From positions 620,001 through 684,000 of the forward strand of contig NZ_CP064787.1 of the NCBI RefSeq assembly GCF_017094505.1: 64,000 nucleotides of DNA, read 5' to 3'. Origin of the DNA: Halapricum desulfuricans (GTDB lineage Archaea; Halobacteriota; Halobacteria; Halobacteriales; Haloarculaceae). The translations under genes were made by a program, and so were the position numbers. The notes below the pieces were generated by a model that worked only from the letters and a program-made list of their open reading frames with translations, did not search any database and had not been told where the DNA came from. Positions 50,488-59,823 of this stretch are shown here, in pieces (the first letter of the stretch is position 1; every line of letters starts with the position of its first letter).

Positions 50488-51369
50488 TCACTCCCCGGAG
50501 AGAAACGTCGCCGTCTCCGCGGCCAGTTCCCTGACGGCTTCCTCGTCGTCCTCGACGGCGACCCGCTCGAGCGTCTGGACCGCCGACTCCGCACCCATGT
50601 ACCCGAGAGTCCGCACGGCCCGCGCTCGGACCTGCGTGTTTTCGTGCTCGACACACGCGAGCACCGAATCCAACGTCTGACGAGTCCTGTCTGCGTCCGC
50701 CTGGGCGATGTTCCCCAGCGCATCGAGAGCGGGGCCGACAACTCCCGGATCCGGGTCGTCGAGCAGCGCCTCCAGTCCCTCCACGTCATCGATGGACGTC
50801 GGATCGGACTCGGCGACCGCGACGATCACGTTCGCGATCGTCTGGCGGACGTAGCGTCGGCGCTTCAGCGACTCCTGCTGGACGGACCGGACCATCTGTC
50901 GCGTCCCGACTCGGTCGACGCTTTCCGGCACAGCCGCCTCGGGCTTGGGGACTGCGTCGTCGATCAGGATTTCCAGGAGTCGATCGGTATGGCGAGCGAC
51001 CGCTTGCGGACGGTCGACACCCAGCGGCGAGAGGAGTCGGGCGCCCGCAACCGACAGGTCGACGGTATCCGCGGCCAGCAACGCAACGACACGGTCCAGT
51101 TCTCCCAGCAGCGTGTCCGGGTGCTCGTCGGCGACGGGAACAAGCACTTCCGCCGCGCCGCGTGCGACGACCCGGCTTTCGTCGTCCAGCTGCCGGGCGA
51201 CCGCACCGGCGTGTTCGGCCGCGCTGTCGACGTCTGATCGAACGAGCCTGCCGAACGCGTCAATCGCCTCCCGTCTCCGTGTCGGATCCTCCGCAGCGAG
51301 CGCCGCGGTGATCTCCGCTGGATCAGGTGGCACGTGACCCCTCTCGGACCGATCACTCTCGCCGTCCAT
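50488..51369 (-). CDS. HEAT-repeat protein
   Basis: 293 residues composed of repeating helical pairs of the HEAT/PBS type (for example VRARAVRTLGYMGAESAVQTLERVA and VVGPALDALGNIAQAD). No signal peptide or membrane helix, so it is probably cytosolic; such proteins act in protein-protein contacts. The acidic N-terminus (MDGESDRSERGHVPPDPAEITAALAAEDPTRRREAIDAFG) is disordered, then helical. It has no obvious connection with the glucan genes around it and is transcribed in the opposite direction. Confidence 0.75.
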   Translation of the reverse strand: MDGESDRSERGHVPPDPAEITAALAAEDPTRRREAIDAFGRLVRSDVDSAAEHAGAVARQLDDESRVVARGAAEVLVPVADEHPDTLLGELDRVVALLAADTVDLSVAGARLLSPLGVDRPQAVARHTDRLLEILIDDAVPKPEAAVPESVDRVGTRQMVRSVQQESLKRRRYVRQTIANVIVAVAESDPTSIDDVEGLEALLDDPDPGVVGPALDALGNIAQADADRTRQTLDSVLACVEHENTQVRARAVRTLGYMGAESAVQTLERVAVEDDEEAVRELAAETATFLSGE

Positions 51370-51426
51370 ACACTACGTGTCTGTATCGAACGACAAATAC
51401 GTACTGGTGATCGTCTCGAGCGAGCG

Positions 51427-51450
51427 TACTAGTCAGATAATTGTTTAGTA
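51427..51450 (+). promoter_or_regulatory. Candidate operator upstream of the GH81 gene
   Basis: TACTA (51427-51431) and TAGTA (51446-51450) form an inverted repeat with a 14-base gap in AT-rich DNA, and CGTACT(A/G)GT occurs twice (51400-51408, 51425-51433). This half-site resembles, loosely, the TACT...AGTA pattern I recall for haloarchaeal TrmB sites. It lies about 150 bases before the ATG. Confidence 0.3.
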
Positions 51451-51600
51451 GTCGGTAATACGAACTTTTTCCTCCAAAGCCATCAAGTACAATGAATATC
51501 TATCGACAGGTAGCCGGCTCGCATGCGGTGTCGATAGTCTCACCCGAATAGGGGCCGCAGGCGTCGACAGTCGGCAGCGAGCCGCCTCCAGAGGCTAACA

Positions 51601-54600
51601 ATGTCAGATCACAATCGCACGTCACAGTTCGGCCTTTCGCGCCGAACGTTCGTCCAGGGGATCGGCGCGTCGGGCCTGGTCGGCGCCGGAACGAGCGTCG
51701 CGTCCGCAGCCATCGATGACGAATCCGTCACTCCCGTCGGGTCGGGCAGCTTTACGACAGCGATTCCGGACGGGTACGACTACCCGTCACCGCCGGATCC
51801 GACGTACGTGACCGGGGACGTCAGTCCGCCGATTCCGACCAACGACTGGTGGAGCGGGCTGCTGTTCGGGCCGTACAGCGCGGGCCCGGTCATCGGTGAC
51901 CCCTATCACGGGGGGGCCGGGCCGGCGGGATTTACCGTCACGTACCCGACAGACTGGGACGGCGATCCCGCCGAGCAGGACACGATCGTGGCCGACACCG
52001 CTCAGACGCCCGGCGTTACGATCGGTCACACGGATGTCGAGGAGTTCAGCGACGCCCGCGTGAACGACTGGGGCGACTGGCACGTGCAGGCCACCTGGGG
52101 TGCGGGAACGGACGAGCACATGGACGTGACGATCGCCCGCGGACTCCCGCTGTTCTTTGCCGAGTACAGCGGGGGCGGCGCGCGGCTGGCGTTCTCGGTC
52201 GACGACGAGCCAGTCGACGACGCCGCAGTGTCGGTGTGGGCCGACCGCGGGAACGTCCTCGGGGTCACCGTCTCGGCGAACGGCTATGACAAGCACTTCG
52301 GGATGTTCGCTCCTGAGGGCGCTTCGTGGTCCGGCGTCTCGACGGCCGAACTGCGCTCGGAACTCGGCGACGGCGATTATCTCACCGTGGCCGTCCTCCC
52401 CGACGCCTCGACCGATCTGCTCGATCAGTTCGAGCGATATGCCTACAACGTCGTCCGCGACACGACGGTCGACTGGGAGTACGTCCCCGACGACGACGGA
52501 ACGCCCGTGTCGGAGGTGCGGACGACCTACTCGTTCGCGACCGAGGCAAAGCCCGAGAGTCAGACAGAGGGGACCGTCACGGCGCTGTTCCCCCACCAGT
52601 GGAAGCACGCGGTCACCGAACTGACCGACCGCACCTACTGGTCGGTCCGCGGCGAGATGCGGGTCGCGACCGGTACGTCGTTCACCACGGCCCACACTTA
52701 CGACGGGATTCTGCCGTTCATACCGACATCAGGGGTGCAAGACACGGAGACGCTTCGGTCGTACGTGACGCGGCTCGCCGAGGAGTACGAACCCTACGTC
52801 TATGACGTGCCGACAAGCGCCTACTGGGCCGGCAAGGACTTCTACCGCAACAGCACCGCCGCCGCGATCGCCGACCGGACCGGTCAGACCGAGAAACGCG
52901 ACTACTTCCTGAGCGCTGTCACCGACCGACTCGAGGGGTGGTTGAGCGCCGACGACACCGCTCTCGGAACCGAGGCGGGCCAGGAACTGTTCTACTACGA
53001 TGACGACCTCGGATCGCTGTTCGAGTTCCCGACTGATTTCGGGTCGGTCGAGTACATCACCGATCACCACTTCCACTACGGCTACTTCGTCTACGCGGCC
53101 GCGGAAGCGGCCCGTCAGGACCCCGAGTGGGCCGCGGCGTCCAACTGGGGCGGCATGGTCGAGCGCCTCGTCAGAGACTACGCGAACTGGGAGCGACCGG
53201 ACCCCGAGGCCGACGCCGACCCGGCCACAGACCCGGGGAATGCCTTCCCGTTCCTGCGGAACTTCGACGTCTACGGCGGTCACTCCTGGGCCGGGGGCAC
53301 CGTCGGCAACCCGAAGGGGAACAATCAGGAGTCGTCCTCGGAAGCCGTCATGGCCTACGCCGCGATGATCCGCTGGGGCGAGCTGACCGGCAACCGGGAG
53401 CTGCGAGACGCCGGAGTCTTCCTTTACACGCAGGAGACGGCCGCCGTCTGGGACTACTGGTTCGATTCCGAGGACGACTCCCTGCCCGACGACTGGGGAC
53501 AGGAGGTATCGACGTTCGAGAGCGCCGGTCCCGACTTCGAGTACGCCTCCGCCGTCTGGGGGGCCGGCTACTGGCGCCACCTCTGGTGGTCGCCGGCGGA
53601 CCCGGTCGAGACGTTCGCGATCAACTGGCTCCCTGTCGGCGGACACTCGTTCTACCTCGGTCGCGATACACAGTACGCTCACTCGAACTGGTCGGCGATG
53701 CTGGCGGCTCGCGAACGCCACCTCGACACCGACGATCCCGAACGGGAATTCCTCTCGGGCTGGGAGCCGGCCGCACTGGGGTACCGGGCGCTGTCGGACC
53801 CCGGGGACGCCGCCGAGCTGATGGCGGACGCGCTCCCGATCGAACCCGGCGGCAACTCGACGCCGTTCGTCTACAACTACGTCAGCTTCCTCACGGACGC
53901 CGGTCTGGTCGACACCGACGTCGTCGCCGACGCGCCGTTCTACCGGGTCTTCGAGGACGGCGAACGACGGACCTACGTCGCGTTCAACGCCGGCGACGAC
54001 TCCCGTCAAGTCGCGTTCTCCGACGGGATGACAGTGACCGTCCCCGCGGGAGAGGTCGTGGTTGCCCAGTCGGCCGACCACTACGAGGCCGATACCGGCG
54101 CGCCGACGGCACCGGCAGATCTCGCGGTCGCCTCGACGAACAGCTGGGCGGTCGAACTGGAGTGGGATCCCTCGGAAGACGACACCGCAGTCCAGTACTA
54201 CGTGGTCACTCTCGACGGGACCACGCACACGACGGTGAGCGATCCCGGCGTCCGCATCGAAGGGCTCGACCGCGGCACCGAGTACACCGTCGCGGTCAGC
54301 GCTGTCGATCCGTATGACAACGAATCGGAGCGCACGAGCGTCACTGTGACGACCGACAGCGAGGACACGGCCCCGCCCGAGGCCCCGTCCGACCTCCAGA
54401 CCGCAAGCAAGACGAAGACGTCGGTCGACCTCGCGTGGAGCCCCGCAAGCGACGTCGGTGAGGGGAGCGGCATCGAGTCGTACCTCGTCGTCGTCGACGG
54501 TGAGCAGTACACTGAGGTGGACGGGACGGCCGTCTCCGTGACCGATCTCGACCCGGAGACGAGTTACACGTTCGCAGTTCGGGCGGTCGACGGGGCCGGA

Positions 54601-55326
54601 AACCGGTCTGAACCCGTCAACACGACGGCCGCGACGCTCAGCGAGAGCGCCACACAGTCCCCGTTCGAGGGCCGGGCGACGATCCCCGGAAAGATCGAGG
54701 CCGAGAACTTCGATCAGGGTGATGAGGGCGTCGCCTATCACGAAACGACCGACGAGAACCAGGCCGGTGCTGACTACCGGGACGCGCCGGTCGACATCGG
54801 CGACGCCGGCGGCGGCAACTACACTATCGGGTACATGCCGGAAGGAGAGTGGCTCGAGTACTCGGTCACCGTCGAAGAGACCGGCGAGTACGACGTCCTC
54901 GTTAGCGTCGCGTCCGCGGAGGGTGGCGGCCCGATCCATCTCGAAGTAGATGGGGAGGACGTCACTGGTTCGGTCGACGTCCCGAACACTGGTAGCTGGA
55001 CCACCTATTCGACAGTAACTGCGGCCGAGGGCGTCGAACTCGAGGAAGGCGACCACGTCGTCCGTCTCGTCGCTGACGGTGGCGGCTGGAACGTCGACTG
55101 GTTCGCCTTCGAAAAACCCGGTGGTGAAGAACAGCCGACTGAGGAACAGACGACCGAGGAGACGACGACGGTCGAGACGACCGAAACCCCACAGCAACAA
55201 TCCAAGACAACGCCGCCCGGAACGACCGGTTCCGGCGATGGGGCCGGTTTCGGCATCCTCGTGACGCTGCTCGGGGTTGCAGGTCTCGCTGCCCGCCGCT
55301 TCCGGAACGACGAGCAAGACAGCTGA
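51601..55326 (+). CDS. Secreted, surface-anchored endo-beta-1,3-glucanase (GH81) with two FnIII domains and a CBM6
   Basis: 1241 residues. A Tat signal (SRRTFVQG, RR14-15) with cleavage expected near residue 37. The GH81 catalytic domain spans about 55-830: candidate acid residues are Asp488 in ITDHHFHYG and Glu577 and Glu581 in NNQESSSEA, with GHSWAGG nearby. Two fibronectin type III domains (about 835-918 and 922-1015) and a CBM6-like carbohydrate-binding domain (about 1024-1163) follow, then a Thr-rich linker and a C-terminal hydrophobic helix with Arg tail resembling a PGF-CTERM anchor (with AGFG). It should cut beta-1,3-glucan (laminarin) at the cell surface. Confidence 0.93.
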   Translation: MSDHNRTSQFGLSRRTFVQGIGASGLVGAGTSVASAAIDDESVTPVGSGSFTTAIPDGYDYPSPPDPTYVTGDVSPPIPTNDWWSGLLFGPYSAGPVIGDPYHGGAGPAGFTVTYPTDWDGDPAEQDTIVADTAQTPGVTIGHTDVEEFSDARVNDWGDWHVQATWGAGTDEHMDVTIARGLPLFFAEYSGGGARLAFSVDDEPVDDAAVSVWADRGNVLGVTVSANGYDKHFGMFAPEGASWSGVSTAELRSELGDGDYLTVAVLPDASTDLLDQFERYAYNVVRDTTVDWEYVPDDDGTPVSEVRTTYSFATEAKPESQTEGTVTALFPHQWKHAVTELTDRTYWSVRGEMRVATGTSFTTAHTYDGILPFIPTSGVQDTETLRSYVTRLAEEYEPYVYDVPTSAYWAGKDFYRNSTAAAIADRTGQTEKRDYFLSAVTDRLEGWLSADDTALGTEAGQELFYYDDDLGSLFEFPTDFGSVEYITDHHFHYGYFVYAAAEAARQDPEWAAASNWGGMVERLVRDYANWERPDPEADADPATDPGNAFPFLRNFDVYGGHSWAGGTVGNPKGNNQESSSEAVMAYAAMIRWGELTGNRELRDAGVFLYTQETAAVWDYWFDSEDDSLPDDWGQEVSTFESAGPDFEYASAVWGAGYWRHLWWSPADPVETFAINWLPVGGHSFYLGRDTQYAHSNWSAMLAARERHLDTDDPEREFLSGWEPAALGYRALSDPGDAAELMADALPIEPGGNSTPFVYNYVSFLTDAGLVDTDVVADAPFYRVFEDGERRTYVAFNAGDDSRQVAFSDGMTVTVPAGEVVVAQSADHYEADTGAPTAPADLAVASTNSWAVELEWDPSEDDTAVQYYVVTLDGTTHTTVSDPGVRIEGLDRGTEYTVAVSAVDPYDNESERTSVTVTTDSEDTAPPEAPSDLQTASKTKTSVDLAWSPASDVGEGSGIESYLVVVDGEQYTEVDGTAVSVTDLDPETSYTFAVRAVDGAGNRSEPVNTTAATLSESATQSPFEGRATIPGKIEAENFDQGDEGVAYHETTDENQAGADYRDAPVDIGDAGGGNYTIGYMPEGEWLEYSVTVEETGEYDVLVSVASAEGGGPIHLEVDGEDVTGSVDVPNTGSWTTYSTVTAAEGVELEEGDHVVRLVADGGGWNVDWFAFEKPGGEEQPTEEQTTEETTTVETTETPQQQSKTTPPGTTGSGDGAGFGILVTLLGVAGLAARRFRNDEQDS

Positions 55327-55443
55327 GACTGCCGTCTGTTCGGGCTTGCGGAGACTCATCACGCAACGGGGTCCGAAACTCGGCTGGTACCGCCAGCAAG
55401 TGGCTGCGGCGAACGTCGCCGGGTATGTCGAATATAAATCGGC

Positions 55444-55485
55444 TCTGTAATCTAATTGGGCAAAAAATATAAGAATATTCTGCCC
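55444..55485 (+). promoter_or_regulatory. Promoter of the aldo/keto reductase gene with shared 13-base element
   Basis: TCTGTAATCTAAT (55444-55456) lies next to the AT-rich AAAAATATAAG TATA box (about 55463-55473). GGGCA (55458-55462) and TGCCC (55481-55485) frame that TATA box as an inverted repeat. The ATG at 55500 is 44 bases from the 13-base element, and the gene would be leaderless or nearly so. Confidence 0.5.
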
Positions 55486-55499
55486 GATGTAGCTCTGGT

Positions 55500-56474
55500 A
55501 TGGAGTATACGACACTCGGATCGACTGGCATGGAAGTCAGCCAACTGTGTCTCGGTGCGATGAGTTTCGGGAGCGAGGAGCCGTGGATGCTCGATCCCGA
55601 CGACTCCCGGGAGATCATCGAGCGGGCTATCGACCTCGGCGTGAACTTTTTCGACACTGCCAACGCGTATTCGGCCGGCGAAAGCGAGGAGATCCTCGGG
55701 AATGTCCTCTCCGAGTACGACCGTGACGAGCAGGTCGTCGCGACGAAAGTTCGTTTCCCGGTCGGCGAGGACACGCCGAACGCCTCGGGGCTGTCGCGCA
55801 AGACCATCGAACAGGAACTCGACGACAGCCTGGAGCGTCTCGGTATGGACACGATCGACCTCTATCAGACCCACCGCGTTGATCCGAACACGCCGCCGGA
55901 GACGACGCTCCGGGCGCTCGACGACGCCGTCCGGAAGGGCAAAGTCAGACACGTCGGCACCTCCTCGATGTGGGCCTACCAGCTGGCCCAGCGCCTGCGG
56001 GTGAGCGAGCGAGAGGATCTGGTCAGCTACGAGACGATGCAGAACCACTACCACCTGGCGTACCGCGAGGAAGAACGCGAGATGCTACCGCTGACTGACG
56101 AGGAGAACATCGGCGTGATCCCGTGGGGGCCGCTCGGACAGGGCTTTCTGACGCGACCCTACGAGGAACTGGAAGCGACCGAGCGGGGCGATCCCGAGAA
56201 CTTCCACAATCCGACCGCGGAATACGCCCGTGGCGGCGGGAAAGAGATCAACGAACGCGTCGAAGAGCTCGCTGCTGAATACGGTGTGACGATGGCCCAG
56301 ATCGCGCTGGCCTGGCAGTACCAGAACGAGTACGTCACCGCCCCGATCGTCGGAACGACCAGCGTCGAACATCTCGAAGACGCCGTCGAGGCGATGGAGG
56401 TCGATCTCACCGCTTCAGACGTCGACTATCTCGAAGAGCCCTACGAACCACAGCCGATCATTGGCCACGAGTAG
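55500..56474 (+). CDS. Aldo/keto reductase
   Basis: 324 residues. The NADPH-dependent aldo/keto reductase fold is clear, with catalytic-tetrad candidates Asp52, Tyr57 (NFFDTANAYSAG), Lys83 (VATKVRF) and His125 (QTHRVDP), and the NADP-binding end (VGTTSVEHLEDAVEAM). Substrate unknown; the glucan neighbourhood hints at a sugar or sugar aldehyde. It has its own promoter that shares a 13-base element with the downstream phosphorylase gene, so they are probably co-regulated. Confidence 0.88.
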   Translation: MEYTTLGSTGMEVSQLCLGAMSFGSEEPWMLDPDDSREIIERAIDLGVNFFDTANAYSAGESEEILGNVLSEYDRDEQVVATKVRFPVGEDTPNASGLSRKTIEQELDDSLERLGMDTIDLYQTHRVDPNTPPETTLRALDDAVRKGKVRHVGTSSMWAYQLAQRLRVSEREDLVSYETMQNHYHLAYREEEREMLPLTDEENIGVIPWGPLGQGFLTRPYEELEATERGDPENFHNPTAEYARGGGKEINERVEELAAEYGVTMAQIALAWQYQNEYVTAPIVGTTSVEHLEDAVEAMEVDLTASDVDYLEEPYEPQPIIGHE

Positions 56475-56562
56475 CCGTCGCTCCGTCCTCGAAGCGCGAA
56501 GCGGTTCGATCGCAGAGAGCGGCGCTCTCGCCGTGCCGCTGAAAAGCAGATACATCAACTCA

Positions 56563-56598
56563 TCTGTGATCTAATCAACCAAATACTAATATAATAGG
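56563..56598 (+). promoter_or_regulatory. Promoter of the glucan phosphorylase gene with shared 13-base element
   Basis: TCTGTGATCTAAT (56563-56575) differs at one base from the element before the aldo/keto reductase gene. A TAATATAATA box (56588-56597) follows; the ATG at 56620 is 45 bases from the element, the same spacing within one base. This strongly suggests a shared regulator. Confidence 0.55.
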
Positions 56599-56619
56599 AC
56601 TCCGATTACTTTGGTGAAT

Positions 56620-59600
56620 ATGGAGCAACAGCCATTCGACCGTCGGAATAGATATTATCTTGACGAGTACGACGACCGTGATGCGTTCTCGAGTTTCCTG
56701 CCCGGCATCGCAGGTGAAATGGGGATCCCGATGTGGGTCCTCTATGTCAACCGCGGCCAGGCCATCGCGAGCATGGGCGTCGGTGACAAGGACGGAGCGA
56801 TCATGGAGTTTCTCCCCGCGAACAGGGCCTACCGTCAGACAGACAAACTGGGTTTCCGGACGTTTCTCGACGTCGACGGAGCCGAGTACGAGCCGTTCGC
56901 CGCCGATTCGGACGGTGACAGAGAGATGTACATCGGCGCGAACGAGCTCGAGATTCGCGAAACGCACGACGGGCACGGACTGCAGACGACCGTTCGCTAT
57001 TTCACCGTCACCGAAGAGCCGTTCGCGGGACTCGTCCGGGAGGTCGAGGTCGAGAACGTCGGCGAGCGAGCCGTCGACGTCGCGATGCTCGACGGGCTGC
57101 CGGCGATCGTTCCGCACGGCGTCCCGGACGGGCAGTTGAAGAACATCTCCCGGACTGCGGAAGCCTGGATGGCAGTCAAGCACCTCGAGTCCGGCGTTCC
57201 CTTCTATCAGGCAAAGCCGACGATGGGCGAGGATTCGACGCTCGACGAGCACGAGGCCGGCCACTTCTACACCGCCGTCTCGGACGGCGAGCGACTCGAC
57301 CCGCTGGTCGATCCTGACGTGGTGTTCGGCCAGAACACCTCGCTTGACACTCCGGACCCCTTCTTCGAGGGCGGACTGGATGCACTGGCCGACGACGAGC
57401 AGATCACCGTCGGTCGAACGCCGTGTGGCTTCTTCGGGACGGAGGAGACGATGGCCCCCGGAGAGAGCCTGTCGCTGACGGCACTGGTGGGCCATGCGAC
57501 CGACCACGATCAGGCGCTCGAACACGCCGGTCGACTCGACGCGGACTTCGCCGCCGAACAGCGCGAGCGAGCGACGACGCTCGCACGGGAGTTGACCGAC
57601 ACGGTCGCGCTCGACACCGCCGAGAAGACCTTCGACGAGTACGCCCGGCAGTCGTTTTTCGACAACGTCCTGCGCGGCGGCTGGCCGGTGATGCTCGGCG
57701 AAGACGACGACGTCGTCCAGCACGTCTACTCGCGGAAACACGGCGACCTCGAACGCGACTACAACGACTTCTACGTCGCGCCCGAGTTCTACTCCCAGGG
57801 GAACGGCAACTTCCGTGACGTCCTGCAGAACCGTCGGGAAGACGTCTGGCTGCAACCGGATGTCGAGGACTTCAACGTCGCGTCCTACATGAATCTGGTC
57901 CAGCCCGACGGCTACAACCCGCTCGTGCTGGAAGGCAACCGATTTTTCGTCCCGGAAGACGAGCGCGACTCGATCCTCGACCTGGTGGAAGACCCCGACG
58001 CTGTCGTCGACACATTACAGGAGGCGTTCACCCCGGGCGGGTTGCTCACCGCTGCCGTCGTCGAGGACGGCGGACTGACAGTCGACCCCGACGAGTTCCT
58101 CTCGGTCGCACTGGATAGGGCCACCCGGCACTTCGAGACCTCCTTCGGGGACGGCTACTGGGTCGACCACTGGACGTACAACCTCGACTCGATCGAGAAG
58201 TACCTCGACATCTATCCCGACCGCAAGGCCGAGCTGTTCTTCGGGAACGAGGAGTACACGTTCCAGGATACGGCGATGAAGGTCCGTCCGCGGGAGTTGA
58301 AGTACGTGGACTTCGACGGGACGGTCCGGCAGGTCAACGCCCTCGAACACGACGAAGCGAAGGCCGAGCTGATCGACTCCCGGGAGGTCCGACCGTACGC
58401 TGTCCGGACCGACGACGGCCACGGTGACGTCTTCGAGACCAACCTGTTCGTGAAGCTCACGTCGCTCGGGCTGGTGAAGTTCGCGACGATGGACCCCGCG
58501 GGGATGGGCATCGAGATGGAAGCCGGTAATCCGGGATGGGACGACGCGATGAACGGGCTCCCCACCCTGTTCGGGTCGTCGATGCCCGAAACCTACGAAC
58601 TCGCCCGGCTCCTGGATCTCGCGCACGAGGCCATCGCGGACGCGCCCGACGACGTCGACAGCGTCACGCTCCCCGTCGAGATCTACGACCTCCTCGAAGA
58701 CGTCCGCGCGGCCCTCGCGTGGTACCGGGAGACCGACGCCGACGATCGAGACCACGCCTACTGGGACCGCGTCTCGACGGCCCGCGAGACCTACCGCGAC
58801 CGCGTTCACGCCGGATTCGACGGCGAGACCGTCGACGTGTCGCTGTCCGATCTGGACGACGCGCTCGAGGACTTCCAGCGGAAAGTCGCCGAGGGGATCG
58901 ACCGCGCGAAAGAACTGGGCGGCGACGTGCCGCCGACGTACGTCCGCTTCCACGTCGAATCGTACTCCGAGCGCGAGGTCGAGGACGTGCCGGACGGCAT
59001 CACTCACGACGGGCCGTTCGTCGAGGTCGAGTCGTTCCGCCCCGAGGCGCTGCCGCCCTTCCTCGAGGGCCCTGTCCGCGGTCTCAAGAGCGGTGCCGAA
59101 GCGGACGAGGCGCCGGAGATCTACGAGGCGGTGAAAGGCAGCGACCTCTACGACGAGAAACTGGGGATGTACAAGGTCAACGCCGACCTCTCCGAGCAGC
59201 CCTACGAGATCGGGCGGGCGCGAACGTTCACGCCCGGCTGGCTCGAAAACGAGTCGATCTGGCTTCACATGGAGTACAAGTACCTCAAATCGCTGCTCCG
59301 GGCAGGGCTCTACGAACAGTTCTACGAGGACTTCCGCGAGGCGCTCGTCCCGTTCCAGGATCCGGATGTGTACGGCCGGAGCCCGCTGGAGAACTCGTCG
59401 TTCATCGTCTCCAGCGACCACCCCGACGAATCACTGCACGGCCGCGGGTTCGTCGCTCGTCTGACCGGCTCGACCGTCGAGTTCCTCAGCATCCTGCATC
59501 ACATGCTCTACGGCGAGCAACCGTTCGAGTACGAGGACGAGCTCACGCTCTCGCTCGAGCCGAAACTGCCGGCGTCGCTGTTTGAGGACGGTGAACTCTC

Positions 59601-59805
59601 GGGGACGTTCCTGGGATCGACGACAGTCGAATACCACAACCACGCGGGAACGGACACCTTCGACGGCGGAGCCGTACCGACGGCCGTCACCGTCGAGTAC
59701 GAAGAGGGCGAGACCGTCGAGATCGACGGCGCGACGATCGGTGCCCCTCACAGCGAGCGGATTCGCGCGGGCGACGCCGACCGGATCGTGGTCGAGCTAC
59801 ACTGA
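56620..59805 (+). CDS. GH94-clan glucan phosphorylase (GH161/GH149-like), probably beta-1,3-glucan phosphorylase
   Basis: 1061 residues, soluble and without a signal peptide, so cytosolic. The size and the segments MWVLYVNRGQAIASMGVGDKDGAIMEFLPANRAY, YNDFYVAPEFYSQGNGNFRDVLQNRR and GYWVDHWTYNLDSIEKYL point to large inverting glycoside phosphorylases related to cellobiose phosphorylase; Asp within WVDHWTYNLD is a candidate for the general acid. In the laminarin context it would release glucose-1-phosphate from beta-1,3-glucan oligosaccharides. The ATG at 56620 is preferred over TTG/GTG codons a few bases upstream. Assignment to GH161 against GH149 or GH94 is uncertain. Confidence 0.78.
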   Translation: MEQQPFDRRNRYYLDEYDDRDAFSSFLPGIAGEMGIPMWVLYVNRGQAIASMGVGDKDGAIMEFLPANRAYRQTDKLGFRTFLDVDGAEYEPFAADSDGDREMYIGANELEIRETHDGHGLQTTVRYFTVTEEPFAGLVREVEVENVGERAVDVAMLDGLPAIVPHGVPDGQLKNISRTAEAWMAVKHLESGVPFYQAKPTMGEDSTLDEHEAGHFYTAVSDGERLDPLVDPDVVFGQNTSLDTPDPFFEGGLDALADDEQITVGRTPCGFFGTEETMAPGESLSLTALVGHATDHDQALEHAGRLDADFAAEQRERATTLARELTDTVALDTAEKTFDEYARQSFFDNVLRGGWPVMLGEDDDVVQHVYSRKHGDLERDYNDFYVAPEFYSQGNGNFRDVLQNRREDVWLQPDVEDFNVASYMNLVQPDGYNPLVLEGNRFFVPEDERDSILDLVEDPDAVVDTLQEAFTPGGLLTAAVVEDGGLTVDPDEFLSVALDRATRHFETSFGDGYWVDHWTYNLDSIEKYLDIYPDRKAELFFGNEEYTFQDTAMKVRPRELKYVDFDGTVRQVNALEHDEAKAELIDSREVRPYAVRTDDGHGDVFETNLFVKLTSLGLVKFATMDPAGMGIEMEAGNPGWDDAMNGLPTLFGSSMPETYELARLLDLAHEAIADAPDDVDSVTLPVEIYDLLEDVRAALAWYRETDADDRDHAYWDRVSTARETYRDRVHAGFDGETVDVSLSDLDDALEDFQRKVAEGIDRAKELGGDVPPTYVRFHVESYSEREVEDVPDGITHDGPFVEVESFRPEALPPFLEGPVRGLKSGAEADEAPEIYEAVKGSDLYDEKLGMYKVNADLSEQPYEIGRARTFTPGWLENESIWLHMEYKYLKSLLRAGLYEQFYEDFREALVPFQDPDVYGRSPLENSSFIVSSDHPDESLHGRGFVARLTGSTVEFLSILHHMLYGEQPFEYEDELTLSLEPKLPASLFEDGELSGTFLGSTTVEYHNHAGTDTFDGGAVPTAVTVEYEEGETVEIDGATIGAPHSERIRAGDADRIVVELH

Positions 59806-59823
59806 TCGGTCGGGATCCCCTTT

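Noticed and set aside
52729-55515. Long minus-strand open frame (over 900 codons) opposite the GH81 gene
   Set aside because: High-GC antisense shadow; the plus strand has a clear Tat signal, GH81, FnIII and CBM6 domains.
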